From: Alphaproteobacteria bacterium
GTDB taxonomy: Bacteria; Pseudomonadota; Alphaproteobacteria; Rickettsiales; SXRF01
Assembly: GCA_020054105.1 (NCBI GenBank)
Contig: JAGVLW010000063.1
Span: 1 to 51,164 of the forward strand
Direction: 5' to 3'
DNA: 51,164 nt
Shown: piece by piece, positions 39,503 to 48,835 of the stretch
Position numbering within the stretch: position 1 is the stretch's first letter
Layout of the letters: the number at the start of each line of letters is the position of its first letter
Program-made: the position numbers and the translations under genes
Notes under the pieces: model-generated
What the model saw: the letters and a program-made list of their open reading frames with translations, nothing else
What the model was told of the DNA's origin: nothing
The model's database searches: none

Positions 39503-40942
39503 TCAACGCGGCGCCGTGACGGTTTTTTCTTCGGTGAAAAATTCCATGGCGCGCTGTTTTCCCTCGCGGCCGATGCCGGATTTTTTCATGCCGCCGAACG
39601 GCGTATCGAGATCGCGCAGGTTCCAGCAATTAAGCCAGACGATGCCGCTATCGATGCGCTGGGCCATGCGCGTGGCGCGCGCTTTATCTTGCGTCCAGAC
39701 CGAGGCGGCCAGGCCGTACGGCGTGGCGTTGGCGATGGCAAGCGCCTCGTTTTCATCGGCAAACGGCATGAGCGTGGCGACCGGGCCGAAAATTTCTTCC
39801 TGGTTGGTGCGACAACCCGGCGACAGGTTTTCGATCACCGTCGGCTCGATGAAATAACCGTCCTGGCAGCGGCCAGCCATCATCTTGCGCTTGCCGCCGG
39901 TGAGAATTTTTCCGCCCTCTTCTTTTGCCAGCGCAATATAGCCAAGCACTTTTTCCATGTGCGGTTGCGACACGGTAGCGCCGTGGCGCGTGGCTTCGTC
40001 GAGTGGATCGCCGATGGCGATGGACCTTGTTTTGGCGACGAACGCTTCTTTGAATTTGTCGTAAATCGCCGCTTGCACCAAAATACGCGAGCCGCACAAA
40101 CAGACCTGGCCTTGATTGGTAAAAGCCCCGGCGAGCGCGCCTTCCACGGTTTTTTCCCATTCGGCGTCGGCAAAAATAATCGTCGGGTTTTTGCCGCCCA
40201 GCTCGAGCGAGACTTTCTTGAGCTGCTTGGCGGCGTTGCTGTAAATATCGATGCCGGTGGCGGTGCCGCCGGTGAAGGAAATCGCCGCGATGCCAAGATG
40301 GCGCGTGATCGCCGCGCCGATGGTTGCGCCGCGCCCATGCATAATATTCACCACGCCTTGCGGAAAGCCCGCTTCGTTCACGAGCTGCGAGAGCATGTAG
40401 GCAGTCATCGGCGTGACTTCGCTGGGCTTGGCGATGACGCAATTGCCCGAAGCCAGCGCCGGCGCCATTTTCCAGGTAAAAAGCAGCAGCGGCAGGTTCC
40501 ACGGCGAGATGGTGGCGACCACACCGATGGGTTGTCTGAGCGTATAGCTTTGCGACTCTTTTTTTTCAAAACGCTGGCCGGAGAATGTTTTGGCCGCATC
40601 GGCGAAGGCGCGCAAATTCGCGCTGCTGCGCGGTATATCGACGTTTCTTGCCAGCCAGATGGGCTTGCCGGTATCGATGCTTTCGGCGCGGGCGAATTCT
40701 TCCAGCCGCGCATCGATCAGATCGGCAAGGCGAGCAAGCAGCGCGGCGCGTTGCTCGGCGGGCGTGTCGCGCCAGGCCGGGAAGGCGTTTTTGGCGGCGC
40801 GCACCGCCAACTCCAGATCTTTCTCGCCGGAATCGGGTACGCGTCCGTAAGGCTTGCCAATGGCGGGGTCGATATTGTCGAAGAATTGCCCCGATACGGG
40901 CGCAATATGCTCGCCGCCGATAAAATTGAGAATGTCGGTCAT
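39503..40942 (-). CDS. 2-aminomuconic/2-hydroxymuconic semialdehyde dehydrogenase-type aldehyde dehydrogenase
   Basis: ISPWNLPLLLFTWKMAPALASGN, LELGGKNPTIIFADA, NQGQVCLCGSRI; operon context. Confidence 0.92.
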   Translation of the reverse strand: MTDILNFIGGEHIAPVSGQFFDNIDPAIGKPYGRVPDSGEKDLELAVRAAKNAFPAWRDTPAEQRAALLARLADLIDARLEEFARAESIDTGKPIWLARNVDIPRSSANLRAFADAAKTFSGQRFEKKESQSYTLRQPIGVVATISPWNLPLLLFTWKMAPALASGNCVIAKPSEVTPMTAYMLSQLVNEAGFPQGVVNIMHGRGATIGAAITRHLGIAAISFTGGTATGIDIYSNAAKQLKKVSLELGGKNPTIIFADAEWEKTVEGALAGAFTNQGQVCLCGSRILVQAAIYDKFKEAFVAKTRSIAIGDPLDEATRHGATVSQPHMEKVLGYIALAKEEGGKILTGGKRKMMAGRCQDGYFIEPTVIENLSPGCRTNQEEIFGPVATLMPFADENEALAIANATPYGLAASVWTQDKARATRMAQRIDSGIVWLNCWNLRDLDTPFGGMKKSGIGREGKQRAMEFFTEEKTVTAPR

Positions 40943-41727
40943 AGCGAGCCGGTTCTGCCGCCATCGACCGGTAGATTGACGCCATTGATGTAGCTGGCGG
41001 CGGGGCTGGCCAGAAACGCGATGGCGCTCGCGAGCTCCTCCGGCCTGGCAAAGCGCCCGGCGGGAATGTGCGATTTTTCCTCGGCGATGATTTCGTCTTT
41101 GCTTTTGCCGAGCTTCCTGGCCTTGCCTTCGATGATCTCGTTTAAGCGGTCGGTGTCGGTAGCACCCGGCAGCACGTTGTTGACGGTGATGCCGAACGCC
41201 GCCACTTCCATCGACAGCGTCTTGGCCCAGTTGGCCACCGCCGCGCGGATGGTGTTCGAGACGCCCAGACCCTTAAGCGGCACTTTCACCGAGGTGGAAA
41301 TGACGCTGATGATGCGGCCGTAATGCTCGGCCTTCATGCCGGGAAGCACGGCCTGCATCAGCACATGGTTGCATAGCAGATGCTGGGTGAAGGTGTTTTG
41401 GAATTGCTCGAGCGTCGCTTCGTGCACGCTGCCGGCCGGCGGCCCACCGGTATTATTGACCAATATATGCGCCGGCCCGTGCTGCGCGAGATGTGCATCG
41501 ATCTTGCTTTTCAGCCCGGCCGGATCCATGAAGTCGGCGATGAGCATATGGTGCTTTTGCCCCTTGGACGTATCGAGATTTTTCAGCGCCGCTTTCAGCC
41601 CGTCTTCGCCGCGCGCGACCAAGGTTACGCTGGCGCCAAGCAGAGCAAGCTCGATGGCGGCGTTGCGGCCGATGCCTTTACTGGCGCCGCAGACGATGGC
41701 GCGCTTGCCGGTGAGATCCATATCCAT
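40939..41727 (-). CDS. SDR-family oxidoreductase
   Basis: GASKGIGRNAAIELA, NNTGGPP; active-site region VSNTIRAAV. Confidence 0.9.
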   Translation of the reverse strand: MDMDLTGKRAIVCGASKGIGRNAAIELALLGASVTLVARGEDGLKAALKNLDTSKGQKHHMLIADFMDPAGLKSKIDAHLAQHGPAHILVNNTGGPPAGSVHEATLEQFQNTFTQHLLCNHVLMQAVLPGMKAEHYGRIISVISTSVKVPLKGLGVSNTIRAAVANWAKTLSMEVAAFGITVNNVLPGATDTDRLNEIIEGKARKLGKSKDEIIAEEKSHIPAGRFARPEELASAIAFLASPAASYINGVNLPVDGGRTGSL

Positions 41728-41730
41728 AAG

Positions 41731-42822
41731 TTACGCCTTGGCTGAGTATTGATAATGCATTTTCTTGCTGACTTCCTCGGGCAACGCCGGCAGCAGCCGC
41801 GACGGAATCAGGTAGGTCGAAAGGGCGAACAAATCGGTGAAAATACGGTGCGTCTGCACGGTCGCCATCAAATATTCATAGCCCGACGAGCCGCCGGTGC
41901 CGACACCCAGCCCGACCATGCGCTGCACCATGAGCGCATGGCGGAAACGCCAGCGCGCCAGCAGCGCATCGACATCCATAATGCATTTAAGCAGGTTATA
42001 GGGCGCCTGCAGCACCGGCTCGTCGCGGTAGATGGTGATGAAAAGCGAGGCTTGCAGCGCCTTCCACGATAGCCGCCAGCGGCCTTCCGCCTGCGCGCTC
42101 GCATGCTGCTTCTCATCGAAGATGGCCTCGAACTTTTCCTTGCCGCGCGCGATGGCCTCGAGCTCGTTTTTGAGCACTTCGCCCGACAAGGCCGCTCGTG
42201 CTGCGGCGATTTTCTGGTCGAACATGCCATAGACGGCGGTGCGGTATTCGCTCCAGAACGCATAACCGCCGAGATTGACGAACGGCGTGCGCGACAGCCA
42301 GCCGTCGAGCGCGTCAAACAGGTTGGGCTGCTTCTCGGCGCTTTGGATGGCGGCCTGGCTCTGTGCATTCAGGTTTTCGTCGAACTGGCCGTGGAAGACG
42401 CACAGGCGCGACTTGCGCTGCAGGCCCAGGCGGGTTTCGATCAACCGGAACTGCGCACTTTGAAAGCCCGACGCCGTGCCCAGATGCTCGCGGAAATCGA
42501 CGAAGGATTGCGGCGGCATCGTCTCGAGCACGTCGATCATGCCCTCCAGCTGCTTAAAAATCTCCACCGCCCGGCCGAGATAGGTGAGGATGGGCTGCAT
42601 GTCACGCTCATTGACCACATCGGCGGACAGGCGCGCCAGCACGTCGTCGAGCTCGAACAAAATCTGCTTGAACCACAGCTCGTAAATCTGGTGAAACTGG
42701 ATGAAGAGCATCTCGTCATGCACCCCCTGCCCGGCCGCGTGGCTGCGCGGGCGCTGGGCGCCAAGGATTTGATCCACCTGCAGATAGTCACCGTATTGAT
42801 CCCAGACCGGCTTATCGGTCAT
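41731..42822 (-). CDS. kynA: tryptophan 2,3-dioxygenase
   Basis: YGDYLQVDQILGAQ, HDEMLFIQFHQIYELWFKQILFELD, GVGTGGSSGYEYL. Confidence 0.96.
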   Translation of the reverse strand: MTDKPVWDQYGDYLQVDQILGAQRPRSHAAGQGVHDEMLFIQFHQIYELWFKQILFELDDVLARLSADVVNERDMQPILTYLGRAVEIFKQLEGMIDVLETMPPQSFVDFREHLGTASGFQSAQFRLIETRLGLQRKSRLCVFHGQFDENLNAQSQAAIQSAEKQPNLFDALDGWLSRTPFVNLGGYAFWSEYRTAVYGMFDQKIAAARAALSGEVLKNELEAIARGKEKFEAIFDEKQHASAQAEGRWRLSWKALQASLFITIYRDEPVLQAPYNLLKCIMDVDALLARWRFRHALMVQRMVGLGVGTGGSSGYEYLMATVQTHRIFTDLFALSTYLIPSRLLPALPEEVSKKMHYQYSAKA

Positions 42823-42995
42823 ATGCGCCGCCTATTCATAACCAACTATAATCTCTCGTGATTTACTCTAATTGCGCTTATGTATAGCCCAAACGCCAGG
42901 GCCTATCTACCCCTATTTCTTACCCATCGGCTATATACGCTTGAATCTTTATAGCCATATGGATTATCAGTGGGTCAGACTAATTCCCATTATAT

Positions 42996-43997
42996 ATGAA
43001 CTGCATGCGTTTTATCCTTATCGCCCTCTCCTTCGTTATGGTGTCTTGCCCGCTGATAGCGGCTGAAACGCGCCAGGAGGAAGACGATAAGGATATTTTT
43101 AACGTCGTCTTCGAAAACGACGTATTTGCCGGCAGCGATGGCGGCTATACCAACGGCATCCGTTTCGCCTGGATCTCCTCCGAAGAAAACATGCCGGTCT
43201 GGACCAAATGGTCGGCCAACCGCCTGCCGTCTCTGGCCAGCGCGGGCAATAAGCGCCTGAGCATCGCCGCCGGCCAGAGCATGTTCGCGCCCGACGATTT
43301 GTCCCGGCGCGACCTCGTCGCCTTCGATCGCCCCTATGCCGGCTGGCTTTACGGCTCGATCGGCATGGTGTCGGATACCGGAAAAACGCTGGATAATACC
43401 GTGCTCACGCTGGGCGTCATCGGCCCGCTCGCCTATGCCAAGCAAACGCAAAAGCTCGTGCACCGCCTGACCGACAGCCCCGACCCGAAAGGCTGGCACA
43501 ACCAGCTTGAAAACGAGCCGGGCATCATCCTCACCTACGAGCGAAAATGGCGCGGACTTTACGAAGCGTCGCCGTTTGGCGTCGGCGTCGATATGATGCC
43601 GCATGTCGGCGTGAATCTGGGCAATGTGAGCACCAACGCATCGATCGGCGCCACGTTCCGCCTGGGTTACGACCTGCCCGCCGATTACGGCCCGTCGCGC
43701 ATCCGCCCCAGCCTGCCCGGCTCCGATTTTTTCATCCCGACGCAAGCGGCGGGCGGCTACATCTTCGCCACCGTCGAAGAACGTGCGGTCGCGCGCAATA
43801 TTTTTCTCGACGGCAATACGTTCCAAGACGGGCCGAGCGTCGATAAAAAGCACCTGGTAAGCAGCCTGCAGCTGGGCGCAGCGATGACCTATGGCGACGC
43901 GCGGCTTTCCTACACGCATGTATTCATGACCAAGGAATTCGACACGGAGCGCGGCAATCCGCAATTCGGCGCGTTGACCTTTTCCTACCGGTTTTAG
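42996..43997 (+). CDS. LpxR-like lipid A deacylase (DUF2219), intact
   Basis: Signal peptide; FNVVFENDVFAGSDGGYTNGIRFAW, YAGWLYGSIGMVSDTGKTLD; ends FSYRF*. Confidence 0.92.
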   Translation: MNCMRFILIALSFVMVSCPLIAAETRQEEDDKDIFNVVFENDVFAGSDGGYTNGIRFAWISSEENMPVWTKWSANRLPSLASAGNKRLSIAAGQSMFAPDDLSRRDLVAFDRPYAGWLYGSIGMVSDTGKTLDNTVLTLGVIGPLAYAKQTQKLVHRLTDSPDPKGWHNQLENEPGIILTYERKWRGLYEASPFGVGVDMMPHVGVNLGNVSTNASIGATFRLGYDLPADYGPSRIRPSLPGSDFFIPTQAAGGYIFATVEERAVARNIFLDGNTFQDGPSVDKKHLVSSLQLGAAMTYGDARLSYTHVFMTKEFDTERGNPQFGALTFSYRF

Positions 43998-44008
43998 GAA
44001 CCTCTCTA

Positions 44009-44180
44009 CCCCTCTCCCCTTGTGGGAGAGGGCTTTATTTCTTAGGTTTGCGTAAGCAAGCCTTAGAAATAAAGGGAGAGGGATTACTCCTATCGATAGG
44101 CATTTCACCCCCTCCCGGAATTCCTAAGCTCGCTTTTGCTCGCTAATGAATTCCTCCCTCACCCATCGAGGGTGAGGGGG
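44009..44180. repeat. modular multi-hairpin intergenic repeat, copy 2
   Basis: Same linkers as 39321-39494 with unrelated hairpin inserts. Confidence 0.75.
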
Positions 44181-44254
44181 AACTTTTTGACGGGCGAGAA
44201 TGTGAACAGGTTCTAGCGTTTGTACTTTGCGTAAAGAACAATTATAGTGGCCCG

Positions 44255-45373
44255 ATGCAACCTACCGTGGAGCGCGCGGGCAACGGCCTGCTTTATAAAA
44301 TCGCCGGCGACTGGACGGTCGATACCGCCACGCAGTGCCTCGCCGTCAGCGAAATGATCGCGCCGCCAGCTGGAAAACCCGCCGTGGTGCAATGCGGCGG
44401 GCTGGAGCGCATCGACATCACCAGCGCCTGGCTACTCAACCGCCGCATCGACGCGCTGCAAAATGCCGGCATGGCGATCACGCTGCAGGATTTCAAGCCG
44501 GAGCATTTCCGCTTCATCGAGCAGGTCGGCAACCTGTATCATCACCATACGCCACAGGAAACGAAACGCTCCCGGCTTGCCAGGTTTCCGCTGTGGGCGG
44601 CGAAATGGATGCACAGCATCGTCACCAGCTGCACCGACGCGCTCATCTTCACCGGCTGGGTCTGGTGCGTCATGGGCCGCACGTTGCTCCATCCCAGCCG
44701 TTTTCGCTTCAAGGCCTTCATTAAGCAATGCGAGGTAGCGGCGGTCTATGCCACGCCGATCGTCGCACTCATCTCGTTTCTGATCGCGGTGGTGCTCGCC
44801 TATCAGGGCTCGGCGCAACTACGGCGTTTCGGCGCCGAGATTTTCAGCATCAACCTGGTGGCGATTTCCGTGCTGCGCGAAATGGGCGTGCTGCTGACCG
44901 CCATCATGCTGGCCGGGCGCTCGGGCAGCGCCTTTGCCGCCGAGATCGGCACGATGAAGCTCAACCAGGAGGTCGATGCGCTCAAAACCACCGGCCTCGA
45001 CCCGATGGAAGTGCTGGTGCTGCCGCGTATACTGGCGCTGACGCTAATGATGCCGCTGCTTGCCTTCCTCGCCAACGTCATGGGGCTGCTAGGCGCCGGC
45101 GTGCTCACGGTCGCCACCACCGACATGAACTGGCTGCTGTTCGAGTCGCGCCTGAGCGAGGCGATCCGCATCAACGATTTCTGGATCGGCATGTCGAAAG
45201 CGCCGGTATTCGGATTTCTGATCGGCACCGTCGGCTGCTATCACGGCATGAAAGTCGCCAATTCGGCGGAATCGGTCGGGCGCGAAACCACCAACGCGGT
45301 CGTGCGCTCCATCTTCATCGTCATGCTTGCCGATGCGATTTTTTCCATCATCTTCACCATACTCGATTTATGA
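44255..45373 (+). CDS. STAS-MlaE ABC lipid-transport permease
   Basis: N-terminal STAS-like domain; VALISFLIAVVLAYQGSAQLRRFGAEIF, EIGTMKLNQEVDALKTTGLDPMEVLVLPR. Confidence 0.93.
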   Translation: MQPTVERAGNGLLYKIAGDWTVDTATQCLAVSEMIAPPAGKPAVVQCGGLERIDITSAWLLNRRIDALQNAGMAITLQDFKPEHFRFIEQVGNLYHHHTPQETKRSRLARFPLWAAKWMHSIVTSCTDALIFTGWVWCVMGRTLLHPSRFRFKAFIKQCEVAAVYATPIVALISFLIAVVLAYQGSAQLRRFGAEIFSINLVAISVLREMGVLLTAIMLAGRSGSAFAAEIGTMKLNQEVDALKTTGLDPMEVLVLPRILALTLMMPLLAFLANVMGLLGAGVLTVATTDMNWLLFESRLSEAIRINDFWIGMSKAPVFGFLIGTVGCYHGMKVANSAESVGRETTNAVVRSIFIVMLADAIFSIIFTILDL

Positions 45374-46152
45374 GCGAGCCGATCATCAGCGTGCGCGGCC
45401 TCGTCAATCGCTTCGGCGACCAGCTGATCCATAACCGGCTCAACGCCGACATCGTGAGCGGCGAGATTTTTGGCATCGTCGGCGGTTCCGGCTCGGGCAA
45501 ATCGGTGCTGCTGCGCTCGATCCTCGGCCTGCACATCCCGGAGGCCGGCGAGATCACCGTGCGCGGCAACCGCATGGACATGCTCAGCGAAAATGTCAGC
45601 CGCGCCATGCACCGGCATTGGGGCGTGATGTACCAAAACGGCGCGCTGTTTTCCGGCTTGACCGTCATCGAGAATATCGAACTGCCGATGGTCGAATATC
45701 TCGACCTGCCGGAGGCGATCATCCGCGAGCTGGCGATGCTTAAGCTCGCCATGGTCGGGCTTGCCGACAGCGCCGCCGACAAATTCCCCGCCGAACTTTC
45801 CGGCGGCATGGTCAAGCGCGCCGGGCTGGCGCGGGCGCTCGCGCTCGACCCGCCGCTGCTGTTCCTCGACGAGCCCACCGCCGGCCTCGACCCGATCGCC
45901 GCCGACGGGTTCGACCATCTGCTGCTGGAGCTGCGCAAGCAGCTCGGGCTTACCGTCGTGATGATCACCCACGACCTCGATACGCTATTTGACACATGCG
46001 ATCATATCGGCGTATTGGTGGATCAGCAAATGATACAGGGCAGGCCGGTCGACATCATGCGTCATCCCAACCCGTGGATACAGGAATATTTCGGCGGCCA
46101 GCGCGCGCAGCGGGCGCTGGTGCCGCTGCATGCGACGATGGGGCATATGTGA
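45370..46152 (+). CDS. MlaF-type ABC ATPase
   Basis: GIVGGSGSGKSVLLRSILGL, LSGGMVKRAGLARALALDPPLLFLDEPTAGLDP. Confidence 0.95.
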   Translation: MSEPIISVRGLVNRFGDQLIHNRLNADIVSGEIFGIVGGSGSGKSVLLRSILGLHIPEAGEITVRGNRMDMLSENVSRAMHRHWGVMYQNGALFSGLTVIENIELPMVEYLDLPEAIIRELAMLKLAMVGLADSAADKFPAELSGGMVKRAGLARALALDPPLLFLDEPTAGLDPIAADGFDHLLLELRKQLGLTVVMITHDLDTLFDTCDHIGVLVDQQMIQGRPVDIMRHPNPWIQEYFGGQRAQRALVPLHATMGHM

Positions 46153-46841
46153 TGGAGCGCCGGGTCAATTATATTCTGGTCGCGTTATTCTCGCTGGCGC
46201 TGGTGGCCGGGTTCGTCACCTTCGTATTGTGGGCGCACCAGCGCGGCGGCGGCAAAACCCTGCGGCATTATGCGATCTATTTCGACAGCGCCATTAACGG
46301 GCTGTCGCTGGGCAGCAGCGTGCGCTATCTCGGCGTCGCGGTCGGCAACGTCCATGCGATCAAGCTCGACATGACGAATGCCACGCCGCGCGTGCGGGTG
46401 CAAGTCGGCATCGACGCGGCGCTGCCGATCAGCGAAGGCACGCTTGCCACCATGAAGCCCAGCGGCATCACCGGCGTTTATTTCATCGATTTGCGCAGCG
46501 ATCCTTCCAAGCCGGAGCCGGTTTCCGCCGCCGAGGGCGAACTACCCGTCATCGCTTCCGAGCCTTCCGACATCGACCGGCTGCTGGGCGGCGCCTCGGG
46601 CTCGCTGGAGCGGCTGGAGCGCATCCTGGCGCGGACGGAAACGCTGCTGAGCGACGATAATCTCGACCGTTTCGCCGCGCTGCTCAAGGAAGGTGTGGCC
46701 GCCATGCGCGACCTGCAAGAAACACTCATAGAGACCAAGCAAACCGCCCGCTCGATCACCGGCCTGGCCGATTCGCTCAGCGAAAATCCCTCGAAAATCC
46801 TTTTCCCGCCCGCACCGGAAGGCGTGAGGATCGAGCCATGA
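46152..46841 (+). CDS. MlaD/MCE-domain protein
   Basis: TM anchor then YAIYFDSAINGLSLGSSVRYLGVAVGNVHAIKLD. Confidence 0.93.
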   Translation: MERRVNYILVALFSLALVAGFVTFVLWAHQRGGGKTLRHYAIYFDSAINGLSLGSSVRYLGVAVGNVHAIKLDMTNATPRVRVQVGIDAALPISEGTLATMKPSGITGVYFIDLRSDPSKPEPVSAAEGELPVIASEPSDIDRLLGGASGSLERLERILARTETLLSDDNLDRFAALLKEGVAAMRDLQETLIETKQTARSITGLADSLSENPSKILFPPAPEGVRIEP

Positions 46842-47437
46842 AACGCGCCTTGTTGCTTGCCTTATGTTTGTGCGCCTGCGGCCTGCCCTCGGCGCCGCAA
46901 CGGCTGCACTATAAGCTTAACGCCGATAACATTAGCGCGATGCTGAACTATAAAAAAACGCAGCCGGCGCAATACACGCTGCGGGTCGATACGCCGACGG
47001 CGGCGTTCGGCCTCGGCGGCGAGCGCATTCAGGTGCAAACGAGCGACGGCAAGATCGCCGCGGTCGATAATGCCGGGTGGGCGCAGCCGCTGGGCGCGAT
47101 GCTGCAACCTATCGTGCTGCGCGCGTTCGAGCAGTCGGGCACGGTCGCCCGCGTCGTCGATGACCGCTCATCGCGGACGGCGCAGCGGTCGGTGAAAACC
47201 CATATCGAGCGGTTTATCATTGCCCGCCCCGATGCAAAGAATCCCGATTTGCGCGTCGAGGCCGACATTCGCATGGAGCTTACCAGCCTGCCCGATAATG
47301 GGTTTCTCAAGGCGAAGCGCTGTCAGGCCCAGGAAAAGCTCGAGCCGTTGCGCATGCATAAGGTGGTCGCCGCTTTCGAGAAAATACTGGCGAAATGCCT
47401 TAGCGAGCAAGTCGGCGCCCTGACCGGCAAGAAATAA
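46838..47437 (+). CDS. ABC-type transport auxiliary lipoprotein (PqiC-like)
   Basis: Lipobox LCLCACG; operon context. Confidence 0.8.
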   Translation: MKRALLLALCLCACGLPSAPQRLHYKLNADNISAMLNYKKTQPAQYTLRVDTPTAAFGLGGERIQVQTSDGKIAAVDNAGWAQPLGAMLQPIVLRAFEQSGTVARVVDDRSSRTAQRSVKTHIERFIIARPDAKNPDLRVEADIRMELTSLPDNGFLKAKRCQAQEKLEPLRMHKVVAAFEKILAKCLSEQVGALTGKK

Positions 47438-47527
47438 GTATAGCACCTTAATGGAATTGCAAGGCAGGATGCGCTTTGCTAGAGTGTCGCTGCCCTCTTG
47501 TGGAATCATCAAACGATAGGAAACAAC

Positions 47528-48835
47528 ATGAACGAATCCGCCGCCAAACGCACCCTGCCCGCCGCCGCCATGGTCTATATTTCCGGCGAGGAAATGACCC
47601 GCGAAGTGATGAAGATGGTGCTGGATAAATGGATCGCGCCCTATCTCGATACGAGCAAATGGGAATATTTCGACCTGTCCTGCGCGGCGCGCGATGCCAG
47701 CGACGATAAGGTGCTTAAAGACGCCATCGCCGCCGGTGCGCGCATAGGCGCTATTTTCAAAGAGCCGACCATCACCCCCACCGCCGACCAGATGAAGGAG
47801 ATGGGCCTGAAAAAACCGCTCGGCAGCCCCAACGGCAAAATGCGCATGGCCTGGAACGGCTACTCGATCGACCGCGACACCATCGTCGTGCCGGGCCTGG
47901 AAAGTCAGATGGGCTATAAGCGCCCGGTATTGTTTTGCCGCCACGCGGTCGGCGGCGAATATGGCGCCGGCTATAAAATGCTCGGCGCCGGCAAAGTGCG
48001 CACCGTCCATACCGATGCCACCGGCAAGGAAACCGTCATCGACGAGCGCGCGCTGGAAGACAAGCTCAACGCGGTCGTCACCTACCACAACCCGCTCGAT
48101 AATGTCGAGCAGCTGGCGCATCATTTCTTCAAGCGCTCGCTGGAAGCCGGCGTGACGCCGGTCGTTACCACTAAGAAAACCGTGTTCAAATGGCAGGAGG
48201 ATTTCTGGCGCATCATGAAGGACATCTTCGACCGCGATTATAAGGCTAAATTCGCAGCCAAGGGCCTGCTTGAAAAGACCGGCGGCGAGTTGCGCCACCT
48301 GCTGACCGACGACGGCGTCATGAAAATGGCCGCCTGGCGCGATGGCGGGTTTTCGATGGTCGCGCATAATTACGACGGCGACATCTTCACCGACCTGCAG
48401 GCGCAAATCTATAAATCGCCGGGCTTCATCTCCTCGGCGCTGACCGGCGTCAAAGCCGACGGCTCGAAAATCATGGAATTCGAAGCGTCGCACGGCACGA
48501 TTTCCGACCAATACGCGCTGCACAAAGCCGGCAAGGAAACGTCGGTCAATCCCATCGGCATGATCCATGCGCTGCGCGGCGCCATCGACCATGCGGCGAC
48601 GCTCGCGCTTGAAACCAAGCAGCTCGATGCCGGCCAGGTTAAAAGCCTCCACGCCTTCACCGCTTCCATGTATGCCTCCATGTGCGAAGCGATGGCCGGC
48701 GGCAAAGGCACGCGCGATCTAAGCGGCCCCAGCGGCCTGACCACCGCGCAATTCATCGACGAGGTGGCAAAACGCCTCGGCGCGAAACTCTCCGACGCGG
48801 CCGACGCGCCCATGGCCGCCTCGTCAAAACGATGA
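47528..48835 (+). CDS. icd: NADP-dependent isocitrate dehydrogenase
   Basis: SGEEMTREVMKMVLDKWIAPYLD, SPNGKMRMAWNG, FRHAVGGEY-type motif, EASHGTISDQYALHKAGKETSVNPIGMIHA. Confidence 0.92.
   Translation: MNESAAKRTLPAAAMVYISGEEMTREVMKMVLDKWIAPYLDTSKWEYFDLSCAARDASDDKVLKDAIAAGARIGAIFKEPTITPTADQMKEMGLKKPLGSPNGKMRMAWNGYSIDRDTIVVPGLESQMGYKRPVLFCRHAVGGEYGAGYKMLGAGKVRTVHTDATGKETVIDERALEDKLNAVVTYHNPLDNVEQLAHHFFKRSLEAGVTPVVTTKKTVFKWQEDFWRIMKDIFDRDYKAKFAAKGLLEKTGGELRHLLTDDGVMKMAAWRDGGFSMVAHNYDGDIFTDLQAQIYKSPGFISSALTGVKADGSKIMEFEASHGTISDQYALHKAGKETSVNPIGMIHALRGAIDHAATLALETKQLDAGQVKSLHAFTASMYASMCEAMAGGKGTRDLSGPSGLTTAQFIDEVAKRLGAKLSDAADAPMAASSKR

Noticed and set aside
39689-40993. 434-aa plus-strand ORF opposite the aldehyde dehydrogenase
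   Set aside because: Antisense artefact in GC-rich coding sequence
42990-44108. 372-aa minus-strand ORF opposite lpxR
   Set aside because: Antisense artefact; the plus strand has signal peptide and DUF2219 motifs
44728-45369. Upstream extension of the MlaF ORF (474 aa version)
   Set aside because: Runs out of frame through mlaE; the true ATG is at 45370 overlapping the mlaE stop
47168-48652. 494-aa minus-strand ORF opposite icd
   Set aside because: Longer than icd itself but has shadow-ORF composition and no motif; icd motifs are unambiguous
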